From positions 1-64,000 of the forward strand of contig DXFV01000021.1 in NCBI GenBank assembly GCA_019114265.1: 64,000 nt of DNA. Reading direction: 5' to 3'. Numbering within the stretch: position 1 is the stretch's first letter; each line of letters opens with the position of its first letter. The stretch comes from Anaerofilum faecale. Lineage in GTDB: Bacteria > Bacillota > Clostridia > Oscillospirales > Ruminococcaceae. The position numbers were made by a program, and so were the translations under genes. A model generated the notes under the pieces. It searched no databases, had not been told where the DNA came from, and saw nothing but the letters and a program-made list of their open reading frames with translations. Below, piece after piece: positions 1-7,906 of this stretch.

Positions 1-64
1 CGGATGCGGCAAGTGTGTGGAGGTCTGCCCCCGCCACGTCATCGCCATGCCGGCGGATTTCTGA
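1..64 (+). CDS. C-terminal end of a 4Fe-4S ferredoxin-type protein (RnfB-like), cut by the window edge
   Basis: Reading from base 2, the last 20 codons encode GCGKCVEVCPRHVIAMPADF and a TGA stop at 62-64. The spacing C-x2-C-x3-CP is half of a 4Fe-4S ferredoxin motif, and the wording (GCGKCVEVCP..VI) is what is seen at the end of RnfB, the ferredoxin subunit of the Rnf ion-translocating complex. Any other polyferredoxin is possible because only the tail is visible. A strong terminator follows within 50 bases, so this is the last gene of its operon. Confidence 0.6.
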   Translation, partial: GCGKCVEVCPRHVIAMPADF

Positions 65-74
65 ACCAATACGC

Positions 75-114
75 AGCGCCGCCCCCGATGAAACGGGGGC
101 GGCGCTGTGTTTTT
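75..114 (+). terminator. Intrinsic terminator after the ferredoxin-type gene
   Basis: A 12-bp GC-rich stem (AGCGCCGCCCCC / GGGGGCGGCGCT) with an 8-base loop is followed by GTGTTTTTG. It lies 10 bases after the stop codon at 64. Confidence 0.85.
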
Positions 115-120
115 GTGGGA

Positions 121-255
121 GGCTTCCCCCCTGGGGGGAAAGCTTCCGGCTCGCACAAACCCCGACAAGAGCGCTGCATCGGCAGCTTTGCGCAAGGGGG
201 CGGCTTCGACCTCATCCGCCCCCATACGGGGGCACCTTCCCCTGCCAGGGGAAGG
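121..255. repeat. Composite palindromic repeat, copy 1 (degenerate A unit, spacer, B unit reversed)
   Basis: Bases 121-141 are the first hairpin of an A unit (GGCTTCCCCCCTGGGGGGAA); its second hairpin is missing. Bases 205-254 are a full B unit on the minus strand: the TTCGACCTCATCC tail, a CGCCCCC/GGGGGC hairpin, then CCTTCCCCTGCCAGGGGAAGG. The spacer holds nothing recognisable. The 65-356 gap contains only this repeat and two terminators. Confidence 0.8.
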
Positions 256-293
256 CAGTTAGGCGGGGGCAGCCCGCCTCCCCGCCCCCAAAC

Positions 294-347
294 AAACCAG
301 CGCCGCCCGCGTTTCCCAAACCGGGAAGCGGGCGGCGCTGGTTTTTG
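294..347. terminator. Bidirectional intrinsic terminator downstream of prfC
   Basis: A stem of more than 20 bp (AAACCAGCGCCGCCCGC.. paired with ..GCGGGCGGCGCTGGTTT) is followed by a T-rich run on both strands. On the minus strand it ends the prfC transcript. Confidence 0.85.
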
Positions 348-356
348 TATGCGGGT

Positions 357-1958
357 TTATTCGCTGCGTCCGAACTCGCTCAGGCGCAGGCCGTCGTTGT
401 GCTGCAAGGCCCAGTTGATCGACCAGGGCGACGAGAACAAAATCAGCTTGTGGCCCTTCAGGTCCTCGATTCGCTTGGTGTCGCTGGTCAGGTCCAGATC
501 CTTCGGGTCCAGGTCCTCGTTCTCGATCCAGCGGATGTGCTCGTAGGGCAGCGTCTGCATGCGGATGTCGACGTTGTACTCGTTCTTCAGCCGGTACTCC
601 AGCACCTCGAACTGCAAAACGCCCACAACGCCCACAATCACTTCCTCCATGCCGCCGTTCAGCTCGCGGAAGATCTGGATGGCGCCCTCCTGGGCGATCT
701 GCTCCATGCCTTTCACGAACTGCTTGCGCTTCATGGTGTCCACCTGGGTCACGCGGGCAAAGTGCTCGGGCGCGAAGGTGGGGATGCCCTCGAAGGCAAA
801 CTTCTCCTTGCCGGTGCACAGGGTGTCGCCGATCGAGAAGATGCCCGGATCGAACAGACCCACGATGTCGCCGGCATAGGCCTCGTCCACGGTGGCGCGG
901 TCCTGCGCCATCATCTGGGTGGACTGCGCCAGCTTGATCTTCTTGCCGCCCTGCACATGGAACACCTCCATGCCGCGGGTGAACTTGCCGCTGGTGATGC
1001 GCAGGAAGGCGATGCGGTCGCGGTGGGCCTTGTTCATGTTGGCCTGGATCTTGAAGATGAAGCCGGAGAAATCCGGGCGCATCGGGTCGATGGGGCCGAT
1101 GTCGGAATTGCGGGGCAGCGGCGGGGTGGACAGGCGCAGGAAATCGGCCAGGAACGGCTCCACGCCGAAGTTGGTCAGCGCCGAGCCGAAGAACACCGGG
1201 CTGAGCGTTCCGCTCTGCACCGCCTCCAGGTCGAACTCGTAGCTGGCGCCGTCCAGCAGCTCGATGTCCTCGGCCAGCTGCTCGTGCAGGGGGGCGGTGA
1301 TCAGCTCGTCCAGACCCGGGTCGCCCAGCTCGGCCTGGATCTCGGCCACCATGCGGGTGCCGTTGGCCTTGCCGTCCTCGTTCTGGAAGGCCAGGATCTT
1401 GCGGCTGTTGCGGTCGAACACGCCCTTGAACTCCTTGCCGCAGCCGATCGGCCAGTTCATCGGATAGGTCTGGATGCCCAGCACGTTCTCGATCTCCTCC
1501 ATCAGGTCGAACGGGTTCCGGGCCTCGCGGTCCATCTTGTTGATGAAGGTGAAGATGGGGATGCGGCGCAGGGTGCACACCTTGAACAGCTTGATGGTCT
1601 GGGCCTCCACGCCCTTGGCCGCGTCGATCACCATGACCGCCGAGTCGGCCGCCATCAGGGTGCGGTAGGTGTCCTCCGAGAAGTCCTGATGGCCGGGGGT
1701 GTCGAGGATGTTGATGCATTTGCCGCCGTAGTTGAACTGCAGCACCGACGAGGTGACCGAGATGCCGCGCTGCTTCTCGATCTCCATCCAGTCGCTGACG
1801 GCATGGCGGGCGTTCTGCTTGCCCTTCACGCTGCCGGCCTGCTGGATGGCGCCGCCGTAGAGCAGCAGTTTTTCGGTGAGGGTGGTTTTGCCGGCGTCCG
1901 GGTGGCTGATGATGGCAAAGGTGCGCCGGTCCCGGATGGCCTGTTCCAGTTCGGTCAT
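357..1958 (-). CDS. prfC: Peptide chain release factor 3
   Basis: A 533-residue translational GTPase that recycles release factors RF1 and RF2 from the ribosome after peptide release. The N-terminal G domain shows SHPDAGKTT (P-loop, residue ~19), DTPGH (G3, ~90) and NKMD (G4, ~145). The N-terminal sequence MTELEQAIRDRRTFAIISHP is typical of RF3, and RF3 rather than EF-G is supported by a length of ~530 against ~690. The start has a GGGAGG ribosome site seven bases upstream. It is a single-gene transcript: its own promoter at 2030-2058 and a terminator at 294-347. A small hairpin in the leader (1996-2009) has no clear role. Confidence 0.96.
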   Translation of the reverse strand: MTELEQAIRDRRTFAIISHPDAGKTTLTEKLLLYGGAIQQAGSVKGKQNARHAVSDWMEIEKQRGISVTSSVLQFNYGGKCINILDTPGHQDFSEDTYRTLMAADSAVMVIDAAKGVEAQTIKLFKVCTLRRIPIFTFINKMDREARNPFDLMEEIENVLGIQTYPMNWPIGCGKEFKGVFDRNSRKILAFQNEDGKANGTRMVAEIQAELGDPGLDELITAPLHEQLAEDIELLDGASYEFDLEAVQSGTLSPVFFGSALTNFGVEPFLADFLRLSTPPLPRNSDIGPIDPMRPDFSGFIFKIQANMNKAHRDRIAFLRITSGKFTRGMEVFHVQGGKKIKLAQSTQMMAQDRATVDEAYAGDIVGLFDPGIFSIGDTLCTGKEKFAFEGIPTFAPEHFARVTQVDTMKRKQFVKGMEQIAQEGAIQIFRELNGGMEEVIVGVVGVLQFEVLEYRLKNEYNVDIRMQTLPYEHIRWIENEDLDPKDLDLTSDTKRIEDLKGHKLILFSSPWSINWALQHNDGLRLSEFGRSE

Positions 1959-2029
1959 TGTATACCTCCCAAATGTGGTGAAAAGGTGGATATCGCCGCA
2001 TTTGCGGCGTTTTCAGCGCATACTTTTCT

Positions 2030-2058
2030 ATTTTACCGGGTTTCGCCGCGCATTGCAA
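2030..2058 (-). promoter_or_regulatory. Sigma-A type promoter for prfC
   Basis: On the minus strand, TTGCAA (2058-2053), 17 bases, TAAAAT (2035-2030). It lies about 70 bases upstream of the prfC start. Confidence 0.75.
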
Positions 2059-2068
2059 GAGAAAGCGC

Positions 2069-2099
2069 AAAAAAATACCCGGCCGGGCGGGCCGGGCAT
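2069..2099 (-). terminator. Intrinsic terminator after the MFS gene
   Basis: On the minus strand a TGCCCGGCC/GGCCGGGTA stem is followed by a run of seven T. It lies about 65 bases after the MFS stop codon. Confidence 0.8.
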
Positions 2100-2162
2100 G
2101 CCGGAAAGAAGGCCGGCGGCTCTGCGCGAGGGGGGCGGCTTCGACCTCGGCCGCCCTGCATC

Positions 2163-3515
2163 TTATTTCTTTTTGTCCATCACGCGGGGCAGCACAAAGA
2201 AATACAGCCCGCCGCCGATCAGGAAGATCAGCAGCACGCTCAGCACGCCCCAGGGAGCGGCGCGCCGGGCCACCTCGGCCAGCACCTCGGCGGAGGCGTT
2301 TTCGGCGACCCCCTCCATCGCGCGGATGCGCGCGGCGGCCAGGCCGCTGGTGAAGGCCACCAGCGACGGGCCCATGATGGCCGAGAATTTGCCGAAGATG
2401 TCGTAGAAGCCGAAGAACTCGCCGGTGCGCTTTTTGTCGGGGATCAGCTTGCCGAACATGCTGCGGCTGAGCGCCTGGATACCGCCCTGGCTGGTGGCCA
2501 CCAGGATGGCCAGCACCCAGAACTGCCACACGCTGCGCACAAAGAAGCCGAACACCGTGATGCCCATATAGATCACGATGCCCACGCCGATCATGAACCG
2601 GGCGCCCAGCTTTTCGGACAGGCGGATATACAGCAGGCCGAACGGCAGCCCCAAAATCTGCACCAGCAGCAGGGCCAGCAGCATCTCGGTGCTGCCCAGG
2701 CCCAGCGTGTCGCCGTAGCTGGTGGACATGTGGATGATGGTGTTCACGCCGTCGATGTAGAAGAAGTAGGCCAGCAGGAAAACGAACATCGCCTTGTGGC
2801 GGAAGATCTCGCGCACGGTGCCGCCCAGGCCGCGCAGCGCCCTGCCCACCGCGCCCTTTTCATAGGGCACATAGCTTTTCTGGTGCACGTTTTTCAGCAG
2901 CGGCAGGCTGAACACCATCCACCACACCGCCGTCAGGCCAAACACCACCGACAGGCACACCAGCATATCCACGCCGAGGCCCGCCATCACCAAAAACACC
3001 ACCAGCGGGATGGTGGAGCCGCCGATATAGCCCATCGCGTAGCCCATCGTGGACACCCGGTCCATGCGGTCCTCGGTGGTGATGTCGGTGAGGAAGCTGT
3101 CGTAATAGAGGTTCGCGCCGGAAAATCCGATCTGGCTGGCGATGTAGAGCAAAAGCACCGTCATGCCCACCTTTTCGGCCATCGCCTGGGTCTCAAAGGG
3201 GAGCATCGGGGTGACCGCCAGCGCCGCACAGGCCAGCACGCCCACCACCAGAAAGACGGTGAACAGACGCTTGCGCGCGCCCTTGAAATCGCCCATCACG
3301 CCCGCCACCGGCGCCATCAGCGCGATGATGAGCATGGCGATGCTGGTGGCATAGCCCCAGGTGTTCATGCCGCTGGCCGGATTTGCGGTGAAATCCGCCA
3401 CCGTGTTGTAGAAGATGGGCAGGATCGTCACGATCACCACGCTGTGCGCCGAGTTTGCCCAGTCGTACAGCATCCAGCTTTTTTCCTCTTTGGTATAGCC
3501 CTTCAGCAGGCCCAT
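2163..3515 (-). CDS. MFS transporter of the Atg22/UMF1 type
   Basis: A polytopic membrane protein of 450 residues with about 12 hydrophobic segments. The N-terminal YDWANSAHS motif (residues ~17-25) is the hallmark of the Atg22-like major facilitator family (Pfam MFS Atg22), whose bacterial members are mostly uncharacterised; nutrient or amino-acid efflux is possible. I place the start at the ATG at 3515 and not at the in-frame GTG at 3524, because the GAGGAG ribosome site ends eight bases before the ATG and abuts the GTG. It is transcribed alone from a strong promoter at 3557-3585. The substrate cannot be read from the sequence. Confidence 0.88.
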   Translation of the reverse strand: MGLLKGYTKEEKSWMLYDWANSAHSVVIVTILPIFYNTVADFTANPASGMNTWGYATSIAMLIIALMAPVAGVMGDFKGARKRLFTVFLVVGVLACAALAVTPMLPFETQAMAEKVGMTVLLLYIASQIGFSGANLYYDSFLTDITTEDRMDRVSTMGYAMGYIGGSTIPLVVFLVMAGLGVDMLVCLSVVFGLTAVWWMVFSLPLLKNVHQKSYVPYEKGAVGRALRGLGGTVREIFRHKAMFVFLLAYFFYIDGVNTIIHMSTSYGDTLGLGSTEMLLALLLVQILGLPFGLLYIRLSEKLGARFMIGVGIVIYMGITVFGFFVRSVWQFWVLAILVATSQGGIQALSRSMFGKLIPDKKRTGEFFGFYDIFGKFSAIMGPSLVAFTSGLAAARIRAMEGVAENASAEVLAEVARRAAPWGVLSVLLIFLIGGGLYFFVLPRVMDKKK

Positions 3516-3556
3516 AGCCGTCACTCCTCATTGAAATTGTATACACAGATATATTT

Positions 3557-3585
3557 AGTGTACCATCTCGCGCCGCAGATTACAA
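3557..3585 (-). promoter_or_regulatory. Promoter for the Atg22-like MFS gene
   Basis: On the minus strand, TTGTAA (3585-3580), 17 bases, TACACT (3562-3557), about 40 bases upstream of the start. Confidence 0.75.
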
Positions 3586-3693
3586 GAAAAGCGCCCTGGT
3601 TTTACCACGTGCCTGCACGGATTTTACCTTTTCTTTACAGCCGCGGAACCATCTGGATTTGTGGCAATTGCAACGTACATCCCGGCGGCAACC

Positions 3694-3702
3694 TGCTATA
3701 CT
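3694..3702 (+). promoter_or_regulatory. Extended -10 promoter for the ferredoxin gene
   Basis: TGCTATACT is an extended -10 (TGn plus TATACT), 32 bases before the start codon. No good -35 lies at 17 bases, so the extended -10 carries the call. Confidence 0.45.
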
Positions 3703-3734
3703 GAAGGCACGATCTTTTACCGGGAGGTTTTTTT

Positions 3735-4403
3735 ATGATCCGACGCATCATCCAGATCGACGAAGAAGCATGCAACGGCTGCGGCGCCTGCGCGCGCGCC
3801 TGCCACGAGGGGGCCATCGGCATGGTGGACGGCAAAGCGTGCCTTCTGCGGGACGACTACTGCGACGGCCTGGGCGACTGTCTGCCCGCCTGCCCCACCG
3901 GGGCCATCACCTTTGTGGAGCGGGAAGCCGCCGCCTACGACGAAGCGGCGGTGCAGCGCAGCAAAGCGGCGGGATGTGCCTGCCCGGGCAGCGCGGCGCG
4001 CACGCTGGACCCCGCTGCCGCGGCCGGAATGGGCGCGCCCAGCCAGCTGCGCCAGTGGCCGGTGCAGATCAAACTGGCGCCGCCCAGCGCGCCCTGGATG
4101 CAGGGGGCGGACCTGCTGATCGCCGCCGACTGCACCGCCTATGCCTGCGGGGATTTCCACGCGCGGTTCATGGCGGGGAAGGTGACGCTGGTGGGCTGCC
4201 CGAAGCTGGACGGGGTGGACTACGCCGAAAAGCTGGCGGCGATCCTGTCGGCCAACGACATCCGCAGCCTGACGGTGGTGCGGATGGAGGTGCCCTGCTG
4301 CGGCGGCATCCAGCAGGCGGCGCTGCGCGCGGTGCAGCACAGCGGCAAACGCATCCCGCTGCGCGTGGTCACCCTGAAAACGAACGGCGAGGTGCTGGGC
4401 TGA
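3735..4403 (+). CDS. 4Fe-4S dicluster ferredoxin-like iron-sulfur protein
   Basis: A 222-residue cytoplasmic protein. Residues ~12-62 form a two-cluster ferredoxin domain: CNGCGACARACHEGAI (first C-x2-C-x2-C-x3-C) and CDGLGDCLPACPTGAI, where the second motif has a widened first spacing. After a linker (~70-110) the C-terminal half has a Cys-containing Rossmann-like segment (LLIAADCTAYACGDF, then GCPKLD and VPCCGGIQ). The same architecture occurs in clostridial ferredoxins annotated as 4Fe-4S binding proteins of unknown partner. A GGGAGG site precedes the ATG by eight bases. It stands alone; no redox partner is adjacent. Confidence 0.85.
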   Translation: MIRRIIQIDEEACNGCGACARACHEGAIGMVDGKACLLRDDYCDGLGDCLPACPTGAITFVEREAAAYDEAAVQRSKAAGCACPGSAARTLDPAAAAGMGAPSQLRQWPVQIKLAPPSAPWMQGADLLIAADCTAYACGDFHARFMAGKVTLVGCPKLDGVDYAEKLAAILSANDIRSLTVVRMEVPCCGGIQQAALRAVQHSGKRIPLRVVTLKTNGEVLG

Positions 4404-4423
4404 ACGTCGGGGGACAGCACCGG

Positions 4424-4556
4424 CGGTTTCCTCCAAAGGCTTCCCCCTGGGGGGAAGCTGTCGCCCATAGGGCGACGGATGAGGGGGGAGCTTCCGGTTC
4501 ACGCAGACCTCCGCAAGGGCGCGGCCCCCGCGAACCGGCCGCCTTGTGCAGACGGC
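4424..4556. repeat. Composite palindromic repeat, copy 2; arm of a 133-bp inverted repeat
   Basis: An A unit on the plus strand (GGCTTCCCCCTGGGGGGAAG, then the TGTCGCCC-ATA-GGGCGACG hairpin, then GATGAGG) is followed by a ~65-base spacer (CTTCCGGTTCACGCAGACC...). All 133 bases reappear reversed at 7558-7690 with about five mismatches. The expected B unit at the far end is not recognisable. Confidence 0.85.
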
Positions 4557-4623
4557 GCGGATGCGGTCGAGGCCCGGTTTTTCGCCCCGCGCCGCCCGGA
4601 AAGCCCACATACGAACAGCAAAG

Positions 4624-4667
4624 AAAAAAGGCACGCGCCGGTCTTTTCACCGGCGCGTGCCTTTTTT
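4624..4667. terminator. Bidirectional terminator between the ferredoxin and SGNH genes
   Basis: The stem AAAAAAGGCACGCGCCGGT pairs with ACCGGCGCGTGCCTTTTTT around a six-base loop. It serves the convergent genes on both sides. Confidence 0.9.
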
Positions 4668-4683
4668 GGCCGCGGAATGCAGG

Positions 4684-5319
4684 TTATCCCAGCAGCCGCC
4701 GCACCTCGGCGGCAAGGGCCTCAGCCAGGGCGGCGTGGCTTTCGGGCTGCATGTGGATCTTGTCCTCCTCGCTGGGATGGGCCACCGTGGCGGCGTCGAA
4801 GAAGGCCACCCCCTGCCGCGCCGCTTCCCGGCGCATCCACTCGCCCAGCAGCAGCGATTTCTCATACGACGCGCGGTTGAAGCCGGTGCAGCAGCTGTGT
4901 TCCACGTCGGGATGCAGCTGGATGGGCGACACCAGCAGCACCTGCGGGCGGGGATAGCAGTCGCCGTAGGGATAGTCCAGGACCATCCGCGCCAGCTGCC
5001 CCGCACCGGCGGCGATGTCGGCCGGCAGCGCCGAAAAGCGGGTCTTCATGTCGTTGGTGCCCAGCATCAGGATCACCAGGTCCAGCGGCTTGTGGCTGGC
5101 CAGCGCCACCGGCAGCGATTTGCGGCCGTTCTTGTCCAGCTCCAGAAAATCCTCCCATACGGTGGTGCGCCCGCCGCAGCCCTCCTCGATGATGCGGTAA
5201 TCGCTTCCCAGCAGCGCTTGCAGGCGCCCGGTCCAGCGCACATCCAGCGGCCAGCGCCCGCCGCCCGGGATGCTGCCGAAGGTGTTGGAATCGCCGTAGC
5301 ACAGGATGTTTTTTTGCAT
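4684..5319 (-). CDS. SGNH/GDSL-family hydrolase (esterase-like)
   Basis: A 211-residue cytoplasmic serine esterase of the SGNH superfamily. Block I is YGDSNTFG with the nucleophile Ser at residue ~10, block III is LGTNDM (~68), and the catalytic Asp/His pair sits in the C-terminal DKIHMQPESH. There is no signal peptide. The start is the ATG at 5319, preceded by AGGAGAG, although the frame stays open further upstream. The stop of the WYL gene is one base away, so the two are translationally coupled. The substrate is unknown; arylesterase or carbohydrate-acetyl esterase activity is typical of this group. Confidence 0.88.
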   Translation of the reverse strand: MQKNILCYGDSNTFGSIPGGGRWPLDVRWTGRLQALLGSDYRIIEEGCGGRTTVWEDFLELDKNGRKSLPVALASHKPLDLVILMLGTNDMKTRFSALPADIAAGAGQLARMVLDYPYGDCYPRPQVLLVSPIQLHPDVEHSCCTGFNRASYEKSLLLGEWMRREAARQGVAFFDAATVAHPSEEDKIHMQPESHAALAEALAAEVRRLLG

Positions 5320-5320
5320 T

Positions 5321-6324
5321 TCAGTTCTCTCCTTCTGTCTGCGCGGCCAGTGTGCGGTGCAGCCGCGCGCGGTATTCCTCCCGCACCGAGGGAGGCGACA
5401 AAATCTGCATCCGGTCCCCAAAGCCGAACACCCACGCAAAAAACTGCGGGCTCACCGACACCAGCACCTGCACGGTGAAGCCGGTGCGGTCGGGGTCGGG
5501 CAGGATGACGGCGTCCATGCCGAAGCGGTCGCGCACCGCGTTCACCAGCTCGGCGCCGCAGTGCAGCTGCACCCGCTCCTCCCGCCCGCCGTACATCCCG
5601 AACATCCGCTTGGCGTAGCTGGAGGGATGGGCGTCCTCGAAGGCCTGCCGTCCCAGGCGCTCCGCCTCCTCCTCGCGGGCGTTGTCGATGCGGTCGATGC
5701 GGAAGTGCTTGATGCGCCCGGCCGCCGCGTCGAAGGCCACCAGATAGTAGTTGTCGTCCTGGAAGATCAGCGCCCAGGGCTGGCCAGATAGCGCTGCCCG
5801 CCGTGGCGGTGCGCCCGGCCCTCCAGCGTCCAGTCGATGTACTGGAACGACACCTGCCGGTCGTGCAGGATGGCCTCGTTCAGCTGGTCCAGCGTGTAGT
5901 AGATGCGCTGGTTCTCGGCCTTCGCCACCGGCCCGGCGCGCCAGATCTGGCGGCGCAGCTGTTCGGCCTGCCAGCGGCTGGCCTGCCCGGCCAGCTTTTC
6001 GGTCAGCTGGGCGGCCTTTTCGGCTGTCAGGAACCGGCTGCTCTGCACCATGTCCACCAGCATGCTCAGCTCGGGCAGCTCGAAGCTGCGGCCACCCAGC
6101 GCGCAGCCCTGGCGGTCGCGGCCCAGCGGCAGGATGTCGAACCCGAATTCCTCCTCCAGTGTTTTCAGGTCGCTGTATATGCTCTTTCGCTCGGCCGTGA
6201 TGCCCCGCGCCTGCAGCTTTTCCAGCAGCTGCGGCACGGTGAGCCGGTGGTCGAGGTCGGTTTCCGTCCACAAGATCTGCAGCAGGTGCAGCAGTTTGGC
6301 CTTTTGCCCCGCGTTTCTCGGCAT
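5321..6324 (-). pseudogene. WYL-domain transcriptional regulator with a single-base frameshift
   Basis: The first 185 codons (start ATG 6324, AAAGGAG site) give an N-terminal helix-turn-helix (LTVPQLLEKLQARGITAERK) and the beginning of a WYL domain, then stop early (..QRYLASPGR, stop near 5767). The next frame continues at once with PWALIFQDDNYYLVAFD and runs to 5321, giving the rest of the WYL domain and its C-terminal extension. Joined, the protein would be about 333 residues, the normal length for this family. The break lies in AGCCCTGG near 5775-5783 on the minus strand; one extra C restores SPWALIF. It is either a recent mutation or a sequencing error. WYL proteins are ligand-responsive regulators; the coupled SGNH gene is a likely target. 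Confidence 0.85.
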
Positions 6325-6356
6325 GGGATAGGCTCCTTTCCGGCAAAGTTTCTCTC

Positions 6357-6385
6357 AGTATACCACGCGCGCAAAAGAATGGCAA
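6357..6385 (-). promoter_or_regulatory. Promoter for the WYL-SGNH operon
   Basis: On the minus strand, TTGCCA (6385-6380), 17 bases, TATACT (6362-6357), about 33 bases before the start. Confidence 0.78.
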
Positions 6386-6408
6386 TTCCTGGAAGGATAT
6401 GATACAAT
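6380..6408 (+). promoter_or_regulatory. Divergent promoter for the nucleoid-associated protein gene
   Basis: A -10 TACAAT lies at 6403-6408. At 17 bases spacing, the -35 falls exactly on the hexamer that serves as -35 for the WYL promoter on the other strand, where it reads only TGGCAA on the plus strand. The two promoters therefore overlap face to face, so one regulator could control both. Confidence 0.45.
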
Positions 6409-6442
6409 ATTGCACACAGAAAAGCAAAGGAGAGGATAGCGT

Positions 6443-7426
6443 ATGGAGATCCAGGTACAGGCGGCGATCCTGCATGTGCTGGACACGGCGGCCGACGAGC
6501 CGCTGCTGGCCGACGTCCCGCTGGCGGCCGACGAAGAGACCGCGCGGTATCTGGCGGGGCATCTGCAGCGGGCGTTCGGCAGCGAGGAGGCGCGGGACTG
6601 CAGCTTCCGGGACGACTCCCCCCTGCCGCCGGTGCTGGCCGGGGCGGCGGAGGATTTCGTGGGCGCCACCCGGAAGATCGCGCAGGAGTGGTTCCGTCTG
6701 ATGAGCCAGTGGCCGGCCATCCCGGCGGCCGACGTGCTGTTTGCGCTGGCGGATGTGGACGGCGTGCCCTGTGTGGCGGCGCTGAAGCTGAACTACAAAG
6801 CGGCCTGGCTGCACCAGAGCCGTCTGGACAGCGGGGTGGCGAACCTGCTGGTGCGCCAGCCGGCGGCGCTGCCGGGGCCGTCCGGCAAGGCGGACGAGGC
6901 CTTTTTTGCGGCGCTGGACGGGAGCATCTGCCGCGTGATCGAGAAAAAATACGAGATCGACGGCCGCAAGTCGGCCTATCTGTGCAGCCATCTGCTGGCG
7001 GCGCACAGCGGCTATTCCCCCCGCGAAAAGCTGGAGGTGGTGCGCGCGGCGGCGGTGGAGGTGAACCAGCAGTTCTACGGCAGCCTGGGCATGGACGAAC
7101 CGGCGGTGGACGCGGCGCTCCTGCAGCTGTGCGAGACGGCCGAGGCCCCGCCCACGGCGGGGGAGATCTGCGAGGCGCTGTACGGCGAGGTCCCCCACGC
7201 GCGGGAGGCGTTCGAGAAGGTGCTGGAGGAGAAGGCGGTGGCGGCGGCCGAGCCGGTGGCCATCCTGCCCGCGGCGGTGCGCCGGATGGAGCACCAGAAG
7301 CTGAAGTCGTACAGCGGCGTGGAGGTGAAGGTGCCGGTGGAGGTCTACAAGGACCCGGCGGCGGTGGAGTTCATCCGCAACGAGGACGGCACCACCTCGC
7401 TGCTCATCAAAAATATCCTGGTGTAA
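6443..7426 (+). CDS. NdpA/YejK-family nucleoid-associated protein
   Basis: A 327-residue protein resembling the 37-kDa nucleoid-associated family (Pfam NA37). The family signs are the early acidic stretch, the central ALADVDGVPCVAALKLNY segment (a conserved strand with K and Y, ~100-118), and the C-terminal KVPVEVYKDP..VEFIRNEDGTTSLLIKNI. Length is normal for the family (~330). Members bind DNA, but their role in Firmicutes is little studied. It has an AAAGGAGAGG ribosome site, its own promoter and its own terminator at 7435-7470. Confidence 0.8.
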   Translation: MEIQVQAAILHVLDTAADEPLLADVPLAADEETARYLAGHLQRAFGSEEARDCSFRDDSPLPPVLAGAAEDFVGATRKIAQEWFRLMSQWPAIPAADVLFALADVDGVPCVAALKLNYKAAWLHQSRLDSGVANLLVRQPAALPGPSGKADEAFFAALDGSICRVIEKKYEIDGRKSAYLCSHLLAAHSGYSPREKLEVVRAAAVEVNQQFYGSLGMDEPAVDAALLQLCETAEAPPTAGEICEALYGEVPHAREAFEKVLEEKAVAAAEPVAILPAAVRRMEHQKLKSYSGVEVKVPVEVYKDPAAVEFIRNEDGTTSLLIKNILV

Positions 7427-7434
7427 GATCAAGA

Positions 7435-7470
7435 AAAGAGACGGCCGGAGCATGTCCGGCCGTCTCTTTG
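7435..7470 (+). terminator. Intrinsic terminator after the nucleoid-associated protein gene
   Basis: A 15-bp stem (AAAGAGACGGCCGGA / TCCGGCCGTCTCTTT) with a five-base loop, eight bases after the stop. Confidence 0.9.
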
Positions 7471-7502
7471 TATGGAAAAACGGATTCGCAGAGGAACGAA
7501 CG

Positions 7503-7690
7503 CCTTCCCCTGGCAGGGGAAGGTGCCCCGCAAGGGGGCGGATGAGGTCGAGTCTATGCCGTCTGCACAAAGCGGCCGGTTCGCGGGGGCCGCGCCCTTG
7601 CGGAGGTCTGCGTGAACCGGAAGCTCTCCCCTCATCCGTCGTCCTGTGGGCGGCAGCTTCCCCCCAGGGGGAAGCCTTTGGAGGAAACCG
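7503..7690. repeat. Composite palindromic repeat, copy 3 (B unit, spacer, A unit reversed)
   Basis: B unit 7503-7552 (CCTTCCCCTGGCAGGGGAAGG, GCCCCGCAAGGGGGC hairpin, GATGAGGTCGA), spacer to 7622, A unit on the minus strand 7623-7676. Bases 7558-7690 match 4424-4556 in reverse. A further stray B-type hairpin (CCCTCCCCTTGCCGGGGGAAGG) lies at about 7713-7735. The gene-free gap 7427-7735 contains only the terminator and these repeats. Confidence 0.9.
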
Positions 7691-7735
7691 CAGGTGCTGC
7701 CCCTTCCCGAACGCCCTCCCCTTGCCGGGGGAAGG

Positions 7736-7906
7736 CTATTCCTGCCGCTCGCTGTCCGGGTTCTGTTTGGCGCCCTGCGGCGGCTTCTGCTCCTCGGCGC
7801 CCTGTTCGCCGTCCGGGACGGCCCTGTCTTTGCGGCGCACCAGCTGGGCAAAGCTGCGGTCCCGGGTGAAAAAGCGGCGGTAGGGGCTTTCGGGACGCGC
7901 CGTCAC
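7736..7906 (-). CDS. Small hypothetical protein, 56 residues, coupled to the gene upstream
   Basis: A GTG start at 7906 overlaps the TGA of the upstream gene in the form GTGA, the usual layout for translational coupling. The 56-residue product is basic at the N-terminus (RPESPYRRFFTRDRSFAQL) and Glu/Gln/Pro-rich afterwards, with no membrane segment. It was too short to stand out as an ORF; the four-base overlap and shared direction are the support. The stop lies directly beside a stray B-type repeat hairpin, so the C-terminus may have been altered by repeat insertion. Function unknown. Confidence 0.55.
   Translation of the reverse strand: MTARPESPYRRFFTRDRSFAQLVRRKDRAVPDGEQGAEEQKPPQGAKQNPDSERQE

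Noticed and set aside
15..3704. Very long open frame on the plus strand (over 1,200 codons) across prfC and the MFS gene
   Set aside because: It is the antisense shadow of two well-supported minus-strand genes in GC-rich DNA; its translation is low-complexity (His, Gln, Ala, Gly) with no domain.
7429..7851. 140-codon minus-strand frame across copy 3 of the repeat
   Set aside because: It runs through the palindromes and is out of frame with the real 56-residue gene; product is Arg/Pro-rich with no ribosome site.
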